The position numbers were made by a program, and so were the translations under genes. Below are positions 57,475-64,000 of a stretch of 64,000 bases of DNA, in pieces. The stretch lies in the NCBI GenBank assembly GCA_032629725.1, contig JAFEVB010000018.1:372001-436000 (forward strand), written 5' to 3'. The notes under the pieces were generated by a model that had not been told where the DNA came from, searched no databases, and saw only the letters and a list, made by a program, of their open reading frames with translations. How positions within the stretch are numbered: position 1 is the stretch's first letter; every line of letters starts with the position of its first letter. Source of the stretch: Gremmenia infestans (Eukaryota > Ascomycota > Leotiomycetes > Helotiales > Hamatocanthoscyphaceae).

Positions 57475-59425
57475 TCATTTCCGCTTCAAATATGCCGGCA
57501 TAGCAGGCATATTCGGCATAGAAGGAATGGTAGGCATACCAGGCATAGCAGGCATAGCAGGAACCCAACTCTTCCCCTTTTCCTTTTCCTTCAACCCCGA
57601 ATCATTAACTGGCAATGGCACCTCAGTAGCCTGATCCAGTGGCTCCTCCACAGGAAGTGGGACTCCCAGCGCCTGCTTCAAGTCCTCGTCGCTAATACCC
57701 CCGTCTTCAGGTTGCGGGAGATCCTGACATGCCAAGATGGCCTGAAGCTGTTTATCGTCCTCGGAAACAACCTTCTGGCTGTCATTCTCCGTAGCCGTGT
57801 CTCCAGATCCAGATCCAGGTTCAGATGCAGGTTCCTCCTGCTTCATCTTCCCGTCATCGTCCAGGACTTCACTTTCCGTAATGCTCATGGCGCGCTGTCT
57901 CTCATCCGGCCGATAATCATCGACCATCTTCCTCGGATCATTACCCACCCATTCCCGCACCAACTCGCCCGTCTTGGTCAGAAGATCCTCATACCCAGAG
58001 TTCTTCTCAGGCCGGAACATGCTACAATGAGCCTCGATCTCATTCGCCGCCTTCGCATTCGGCACTTCCACAAACAACCTCCTCTTATCCCCTCCCTCGC
58101 CCTCCCCCTCCGCAGGAACCGCACAGAAAGTCCGCTTCGGCACAAAATACCCACCACTCCAATACCCGTTCTCCCCTAGAGAAGTATACAGATTCGCAAC
58201 CCCTACACCTTTCAGAGCCGATAGGCGTTCCAGCCGCGTCGTCATCTGCTCCTGCTTCATCAGCGCGCCGACGAATTTCAGATGCGATGCCATCCACGTG
58301 AAGCCCTCGCCGATGCTCTCGCGACTGACGTACGACAGGCCCTGGGAGAGGTTATCGCGGGACAGTGAGGACGAGATGTTTGCGCGGTTCAGCTTGCGTA
58401 GACTCTGGCCGATTTGCTCGCGGTGCATGTAGGCCGTTACTCCGCCTGCGATGATGGCTCCTGCTGTCCCGGTTCGTGATGCGAGGGCTTGCCAGCGCTT
58501 CCAGCCGGCTTGACTTGCGACTACTTGCGAACTAGCTGCGGTGGCACTGGCAATTTGGGCAGACCTGGCACCAGCAGCCGTGCTTGAGCTCGCGGCGCTG
58601 GCTACACTTCCCATACCGATACCCCCGGAGAGCGTGGACACGATGTTCCACACCCCGCTGATATTCTGGTACTGGGAGAAAGCACCGTAGGCGAACATGC
58701 TGCGCGCGAGTCCGTTGTAAGGCGTGTCGAAAGAGATTAGGCCTTGGACGAGGGGGAACATGAGGCGTGGGGTGCTGGGATCTGGGGAGATGCATGTTGG
58801 GCGGTTGGAGAGGACTGAGAAGAGAGTATCTGCTGCTACGAGGCCGCTGAAGGAATAGATTTAAATGTTAGCTGAGTTCCTAACCTCTGAGTTATTTTAA
58901 GGGAGAAGAAGGGACTTACCCCATAGAATGCGCACACAATATGACCGAAACCGAAGGATTCAATATAGCTGACGGTGTCGCAGCATCTGTTTCCAGATCT
59001 GTGACTTGATCTTGTAACCTATAATGGGAACACAAACACAAATATCAACATCAACATTCATACTCCATACGTATTCTCTCCCACTCCACCCTCCGTATAC
59101 ATATAAACACCAGATGGGACAAGTCTTGCAAGTAGGTAGGTACATACCATTCGCGAAAAGTCTCCACACACCCGGCCAAATCCCCCTTGGTCTCATACTT
59201 GGGGTAAACAGCCGTGCTCACACGAAGCCCGGGGGATGTCTCTTGGACATGTTTCTGTAAATCCTATACATACATACATATACACGTAAGTAAAAAGAAA
59301 CCTCCAAACAAAAACAAAACACCAAGAACAAAAGAAACAGATAAACTAACCCGTGGGAATTCAAAAAACGTCTCATCATCCCCTTTAAAACCATGTACAA
59401 AACACAGCAGTAGAGTTTGAATCAT
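57475..59425 (-). CDS. Alpha/beta hydrolase, DUF676-like (lipase-type serine hydrolase)
   Basis: Four exons (59425-59351, 59263-59148, 59018-58920, 58846-57475) give 553 residues. The N-terminus MIQTLLLCFVHGFKGDDET holds the oxyanion-hole HGF element. A few lines later VILCAHSMGG has the nucleophile Ser in G/A-H-S-M-G-G, and LISFDTPYNG follows, the typical post-nucleophile strand of DUF676/PGAP1-like hydrolases. Past about residue 200 the protein has an Ala/Ser-rich segment and a helical middle, then a low-complexity end with a VPAMPAMPGMPTIPSMPNMP repeat before the stop. I cannot assign the substrate or the catalytic Asp/His. The exon joins all keep the frame and rebuild the HGF...HSMGG order. 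Confidence 0.85.
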
Positions 59426-59623
59426 CTTTCTTCCCTTCAATTCCTATATCAAGATACTCACTCCACTCCGGATCCCTCTACTCGATCCGTAACCGCAATA
59501 AGAGAGAAAATGTGTATCTGGCGCCTGCGTAAGGTAGAAGGTGAAATGTACTGTAATGTTGTTTGCTTGTTGCTACTCCGTACCGTAGGTAGTTTTCTTC
59601 AGGATCAATCACACTGTATTGAA

Positions 59624-59651
59624 AGAATCTAGAATCTAGAATCTAGAATCT
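59624..59651. repeat. Heptanucleotide repeat (AGAATCT)4
   Basis: Four perfect head-to-tail copies. Confidence 0.95.
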
Positions 59652-60169
59652 TTGGTAGGTAGGTACTACCAAGTATGCCAGTATGTTGAAATCTGGCTAG
59701 GCTGGGCCGGGCTAGAAATCAAAGTAATCTGCTAGTAAGTACCTCCTCTCCTTCACACCTACCCCTCCTACCTAAGGTACTTTCCCATTCTATGCTCGTG
59801 CAACTCCTCCCCTCCCCCCTTTCCCGAAAAAAACCCAGCCACGTAACCAAGCCAAGATAATTAAACTTTCCCTCTACTCCGTATTCCGTCATACTCAGTA
59901 TCTATGCTATAATGTGGCTTGATACTCACTCACTCACTCACTCACCAGCCACGTACTAATTAACCATACTCCATAAATATCGACAAGGGAGGGGAGCTCG
60001 AAGGAGTGATTTCGCCACATGTGGCTGACTGATATCAGGTTTTTCATGCTAAGATAGCGTGGGAAGTGCTGGAAGTTACATCATAAGTATGTTTACACAT
60101 GCGCTTATGCGGGGCGGGGACTAGAATCGGATCTAATCGTGGGTGGGTGCCGCTTGTCCTGCCCCGCTT

Positions 60170-60196
60170 GGTGTGGTGTGGTGTGGTGTGGTGTGG
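60170..60196. repeat. Pentanucleotide repeat (GTGTG)n
   Basis: Five to six head-to-tail copies in the 3' flank of the large repeat-protein gene. Confidence 0.9.
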
Positions 60197-60570
60197 CTCA
60201 AGTCAAGATTTCGAATGAGAGGAGGAGGGAGGGGGCCTGGGGCTTTTAGAAAATTTGTAAGGGAGGGAGAGAGGGAGATACGGTACTCGCACGTGCCTTT
60301 TATCGCTGACTGCTGAGCGATTAAGGAGGAAAGTCACGACTCACGATAAATATTAGATTTAGGATATGAAGAAGATCCGTAAGTAAGGTATATGTAGAAA
60401 GGACTTTTTTTCCGGTACTTGTACTGTAACACTAGATAAGAAAAACCGACTGACTATAATAAAACCATTCATTATACAATATAAGAAAGAAACAAGCCGT
60501 TAGAATCTTCCATCCATCCATCCATCCATCCAAATCCCGCTGCGCTCACTTAGTCAAAGAAAAGAAACCA

Positions 60571-63348
60571 TTACCCCTGTTGAAAAGACCCAGGAATGTT
60601 AATCGTAAGACTAATGCCCTCCTTCGTCGTATTAACCGTAATCTGAATCCCCCCAGCGTCTCCAGTATTAGCCTTAACGATCGTCTGTCCGTCCTTCTGA
60701 TCCACGCTCACGTCCCCCAGCTTATCACCGTCCTGAGACTTAGAGGTGGTGTCTTTTGCTGAGTCGGAGGCTTCGTCGGTTGCGTCTCCCTGCTTGTCCT
60801 TGACGCCGTTGACTTTCTTGGACGCATCGTCGGTAGATTTTAATGCCTTGTCTTTAGCGCCTTCGGTGGATTGAGACGCCTTGTCTGTTGGGGCTCCGAG
60901 GAGTTCTGAAGGATCTTCGAGCGTATCTATGACTTCTCCTGGGACAACGCTGCTAGCCACGTCTTTTGCCTTGTCACCAGCATCTTCAGCAGTCGACTTT
61001 GCCTTTTCAGCAGCATCACCAGCGGTATCTTGGGCTTTCTTAGTTCCCTCACCCAAAGCTTTCTGTCCTTTCTCGGGAGCGTCTCCCGCTGCGTCTTGGG
61101 CTTTCTTAGGTGCATCGCCAGCGGCATCTTGAGCTTTGTCTAGTGGAGCGCCGTTCAGTGGTGAGTCGTCCTCATCCTCGTCCTCATCCTCATCTTCCGA
61201 GACATTGGAGTCCTCGTAGTCGTAATCATCACTGCCGCTTTCTGCCTCCTGTTCATCAGAGTGGTAGGATGAGTCTTGACCGACGCCATTGGCTTCGTGG
61301 TGGGCAGGTTTGTCGTGGACAGTATCATTTTCCTCTTCATCACTTTCTTGGTGTTCATCATCATCCTCTTCCTCTTGTTCACTTTCGCTCTGCTCCTGAT
61401 GTTGCTCATGATCATCCTCAGAATCTTGCTCCTCCTCTGAATCCTCTCCTTGCTCAGAGTCTTGCTCAGAGTCCTGCTCAGAGTCCTGCTCAGGCTCGGG
61501 CTCTTGAACAGGTGGAGAAGGCTTCTTGATGATTTTCTTCGGCGGCTCTTGTCCTTCTTTTGGAACAGATGGCTTGAACTTATGCTGAGGAACATCTGGT
61601 TTGGCCTTGTCAAGGTTTTCGGTGTCCGGGGCGTTATCCTTGCCGGGTAGGTTGTCTGTGTTTGGAGTCTTATCTTTGCCTGGTACATCATCCGTATTAG
61701 GGAGGTTGTCCTTCCCTGGAACGTCGTCAGTACCAGGAACGCTGTCCTTTCCTGGAAGACTATCTCCCTTTGGAAGTTTATCTTTTCCTGGCAAGTCATC
61801 TGTACTGGGTGCGTTTTCCTTTCCTGGAAGGTCATCTGTCTTGTCTTTTCCTGGCAGATCATCCTTTGATGGAAGTTTGTCTTTTCCTGGTAGATTCTCC
61901 GAGTCCGGACCATCCTTGGATGGTAGATCGTCTTTCTCGGGAAGATTTTCGGTGTCTGGGAGGTCTTTAGATGGAAGGCCGTCTTTTCCTGGAAGGCTAT
62001 CTGCTCCTGGAGCATCATCTTTCCCAGGTAAATCGCTCTTCTCTGTACCGGGAGCCAAGGACGGTTTCTTCTTCTTCATGATTTTCTTTGGAGCGTCCTT
62101 CACTTGATCGGCCTGACCAGAAGCCTGCTCAGCATCTGGCGCTGGTCGTTTCTTCTTGATCATTTTCTTTGGAGTCTGTTGAGGCTCATCCTTGGTGTCG
62201 GGTACAGAGGGCGCTTCGTCTTGAAGGTCTCCAGCCTTCTCTTCCGCTTTTCCAGAAGCATCCTTGGTGTCGGGTGCAGAAGGTGCTTTATCTTGCAGGT
62301 CTCCAGCCTTCTCCTTAGCTTCGTCCGCTGAAGGTGGTGATGGTTTTTTCTTAATAATCTTCTTTTTTGGAGTTTCCGGAAGATCATCCGCTTTGCCAGT
62401 GGCATCTTGAGGATCTGGCGCTGAAGGCGCGCTGTCTTGGAGGTCTCCAGCCTTCTCCTTAGCTTCGTCTGCTGAAGGTGCTTTATCTTGGAGATCTCCA
62501 GCTTTCTCCTTAGCTTGATCTGCGTCAGGAGCCGCAGGTTTTTTCTTCTTTGGTGTCTCCGGAAGGTCGTCAGTTTTGCCAGTAGCTTGATCTGCATCAG
62601 GAGCCGCAGGTTTTTTCTTAATCATCTTCTTCTTTGGAGTTTCCGGAAGGTCGTCCGCTTTGCCAGTAGCATCTTGAGGGTCTGGCGCTGAAGGTGCTTC
62701 GTCTTGAAGATCTCCAGCTTTCTCCTTAGCTTGATCTGCGTCAGGAGCCGCAGGTTTTTTCTTCTTTGGTGTCTCCGGAAGCTCGTCAGTTTTGCCAGTA
62801 GCTTGATCTGCGTCAGGAGCCGCAGGTTTTTTCTTAATCATCTTCTTCTTTGGAGTTTCCGGAAGCTCATCCGCTTTCCCAGTAGCATCTTGAGGATCTG
62901 GCGCTGCTGGCTTTTCCTTCTTGGGAGTTTGGGGCAGCTCATCAGGCTTGTCGGTGACCTGCTCTGGCTCAGGAGCTGAAGGTGGAGCTGAAGTGGGCCT
63001 CTTCTTCTTCACCTTGTCAGGCGTGCCTTGAAGATCTTGAGATTGCGGAGCATTGTTGGTGTCAGGTTTCTTCTTCTTGACCATCCGCTTGGGATTCGGA
63101 GAATCTCCTAGCCCATTTGACGGTTTCGAAGGAGTCTCTGGAGCCTGATTTTGATCTTCTGGCTTTGGACGCGGCGTCTTCCTTTGCAATGGCGAGGAAG
63201 GGTCTCTACTGGGATGGGGAGACTTCTTCACACCATTGGCATCAGGTGTTTGAGGCGCGCGCTTCTTGACTGAGCTTGCTGATTTCGGGGTTGGGGCGTT
63301 CTTATCGGCTGATTTGAGAGGGGTTTTTGGGGGCTTGGGTGTAGACAT
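60571..63348 (-). CDS. Very large disordered repeat protein with LEA-like segment
   Basis: An uninterrupted frame of 925 residues from ATG 63348, chosen for its context GCCAACATG; an in-frame ATG at 63423 would add a hydrophobic leader (MLLLLFELRLLFLIHRIF) in a poor context, so a signal anchor cannot be excluded. The protein is built of low-complexity blocks: an N-terminal Lys/Pro/Thr-rich part (STPKPPKTPLKSADKNAPTP); tandem copies of ATGKADDLPETPKKK with AKEKAGDLQD (about 62.1-62.95 kb); a decapeptide series of LPGKD and LPSKD (61.6-62.04 kb); an acidic QDSEQDSEQDSEQ block; and LEA-like KAQDAAGDAPKKAQDAAGDA (60.93-61.14 kb). It ends with KEGISLTINIPGSFQQG, a beta-strand-like terminus. LEA resemblance suggests stress or desiccation protection; that is inference. 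Confidence 0.75.
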   Translation of the reverse strand: MSTPKPPKTPLKSADKNAPTPKSASSVKKRAPQTPDANGVKKSPHPSRDPSSPLQRKTPRPKPEDQNQAPETPSKPSNGLGDSPNPKRMVKKKKPDTNNAPQSQDLQGTPDKVKKKRPTSAPPSAPEPEQVTDKPDELPQTPKKEKPAAPDPQDATGKADELPETPKKKMIKKKPAAPDADQATGKTDELPETPKKKKPAAPDADQAKEKAGDLQDEAPSAPDPQDATGKADDLPETPKKKMIKKKPAAPDADQATGKTDDLPETPKKKKPAAPDADQAKEKAGDLQDKAPSADEAKEKAGDLQDSAPSAPDPQDATGKADDLPETPKKKIIKKKPSPPSADEAKEKAGDLQDKAPSAPDTKDASGKAEEKAGDLQDEAPSVPDTKDEPQQTPKKMIKKKRPAPDAEQASGQADQVKDAPKKIMKKKKPSLAPGTEKSDLPGKDDAPGADSLPGKDGLPSKDLPDTENLPEKDDLPSKDGPDSENLPGKDKLPSKDDLPGKDKTDDLPGKENAPSTDDLPGKDKLPKGDSLPGKDSVPGTDDVPGKDNLPNTDDVPGKDKTPNTDNLPGKDNAPDTENLDKAKPDVPQHKFKPSVPKEGQEPPKKIIKKPSPPVQEPEPEQDSEQDSEQDSEQGEDSEEEQDSEDDHEQHQEQSESEQEEEDDDEHQESDEEENDTVHDKPAHHEANGVGQDSSYHSDEQEAESGSDDYDYEDSNVSEDEDEDEDEDDSPLNGAPLDKAQDAAGDAPKKAQDAAGDAPEKGQKALGEGTKKAQDTAGDAAEKAKSTAEDAGDKAKDVASSVVPGEVIDTLEDPSELLGAPTDKASQSTEGAKDKALKSTDDASKKVNGVKDKQGDATDEASDSAKDTTSKSQDGDKLGDVSVDQKDGQTIVKANTGDAGGIQITVNTTKEGISLTINIPGSFQQG

Positions 63349-64000
63349 GTTGGCAATTGGATTCGCAGAAAATATGCGATGGATGAGGAATAAGAGACGA
63401 AGTTCGAATAGCAGTAGGAGCATGAAAGGTTTTGATCTTAATATCGATGGAAAAACTATATGAAACGATTCCAAGGGTTTCCAGGTTTGCGGAAGTCACT
63501 GGAAATCGATGACCATGTTGCCATGCACATGCTATGCCAAGATCTACCGGAAGAGGGAGGGAGCTATGACACAGAAGCCACACTTCCTTGTACTGGGGTG
63601 GGGAGGGGAGGGGTAGGAAGCATTAGAAGGAGGGGTAGGTAGGATGGTGTGGCGTAGACACAGAGTTGGAACTGGGCCAGAAGAAGTAAAACTTACGAAA
63701 CTCACCAAGCTCTGTGTACCTAGAAGATCAATGCGTACTGTGATCCTCCGTGCTGTTCACGATCTAGGCGCTGTATGACGCCACACCTGAATCCTATTTG
63801 TACGAGTGAAAAGTAAGATACCGGTATTCTCGTGACAATGCCATGGATGATGCATATGTTGGAACCGAACCAACCGCTCAGGCCGCATTCGACCTTGATG
63901 CGCTCATACCACCGAGTACTAGTAGGCAGGGCAGGCTACTTGTAGGAGAACATGGATGGTTCCGTCGTTTCACAGCATGCAAGTAGTGAAATCGAGAAAG
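63349..64000. other. Right end of window, upstream of the repeat protein
   Basis: About 650 bp containing the promoter of the repeat-protein gene and the window edge. GGGGAGGGGAGGGG runs lie near 63598-63612. No complete gene. Any gene beyond the edge cannot be judged. Confidence 0.5.

Larger units (their letters stand above)
59426..60570. other. Intergenic region rich in short tandem repeats and TACGGAGTA motifs
   Basis: Two TACTCCGTA motifs (59574 and 59875), (AGAATCT)4 at 59624-59651, (CTCA)n near 59928-59944, (GTGTG)n at 60170-60196 and (CCAT)n at 60511-60531. No gene. Confidence 0.6.

Noticed and set aside
61155..62018. Minus-strand frame of 287 codons inside the repeat-protein gene
   Set aside because: It is the +1 shadow of the repetitive sequence; its Met/Thr/Arg/Lys-rich composition is an artefact of the repeat codons.
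61600..62960. Regularly spaced DNA repeats that could be mistaken for a CRISPR-like array
   Set aside because: The spacing follows codon repeats of one open frame, unit lengths vary, and the organism is a fungus.

Overview
The window is nuclear DNA of a filamentous ascomycete (Pezizomycotina). A leotiomycete is my guess, but no single locus proves the class. The basis is short introns (about 45-80 nt, GTANGT donors, CTAAC/CTGAC branch-like boxes just before the acceptor), mostly housekeeping genes 0.3-2 kb apart with no operons, and fungal-type gene products. I saw no rRNA, tRNA, CRISPR, phage or intact transposon. Exon boundaries were worked out by hand from splice consensus, reading-frame continuity and family motifs, and for nearly every spliced gene the exon lengths sum to a whole number of codons.

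Left part (1-18 kb): a desaturase-like gene cut by the window edge (-), a 2-oxoglutarate/Fe(II) oxygenase (-), FRG1 (+), a WDR89-like WD40 protein (+), the ERAD receptor HRD3 (+), the recombination mediator SFR1/MEI5 (+), urease (-, seven exons) and a membrane-anchored RING-H2 ubiquitin ligase (-).

Middle (18-31 kb): the SAGA adaptor ADA3/NGG1 (+), an orphan gene built from a module repeated three times with an intron at the same place in each copy (+), an Artemis/SNM1-type nuclease with a long acidic tail carrying a zinc ribbon (+), and a conserved-looking single-exon gene of unknown role (+). From 32 to 35 kb lie three tandem paralogous zinc-finger genes, each with an unusual Cys/His array, a SUMO-interaction-like acidic motif and, in two copies, a glutamine-rich tail. 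A gene-poor AT-rich stretch follows (35.1-37.6 kb).

Right part (37-49 kb): a SET-domain gene with an in-frame TGA (-), secreted gamma-glutamyltranspeptidase (-), a DUF7587-like gene (-), a cytidine/blasticidin-deaminase-like enzyme (-), the checkpoint clamp subunit RAD1 (-), the oligosaccharyltransferase subunit OST5 (-) and the histone acetyltransferase GCN5 (+). GCN5 and ADA3, both SAGA subunits, lie about 27 kb apart here.

The last 14 kb (50.8-63.4 kb) differs in character: mostly low-complexity, disordered or LEA-like proteins plus one alpha/beta hydrolase, with long intergenic gaps and many copies of the short motif TACGGAGTA. Two of these proteins end in the same short C-terminal motif. 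In one of them the motif-coding terminal exon is duplicated, so that spliced and unspliced mRNAs would give almost the same C-terminus. This is the most unusual observation in the window.
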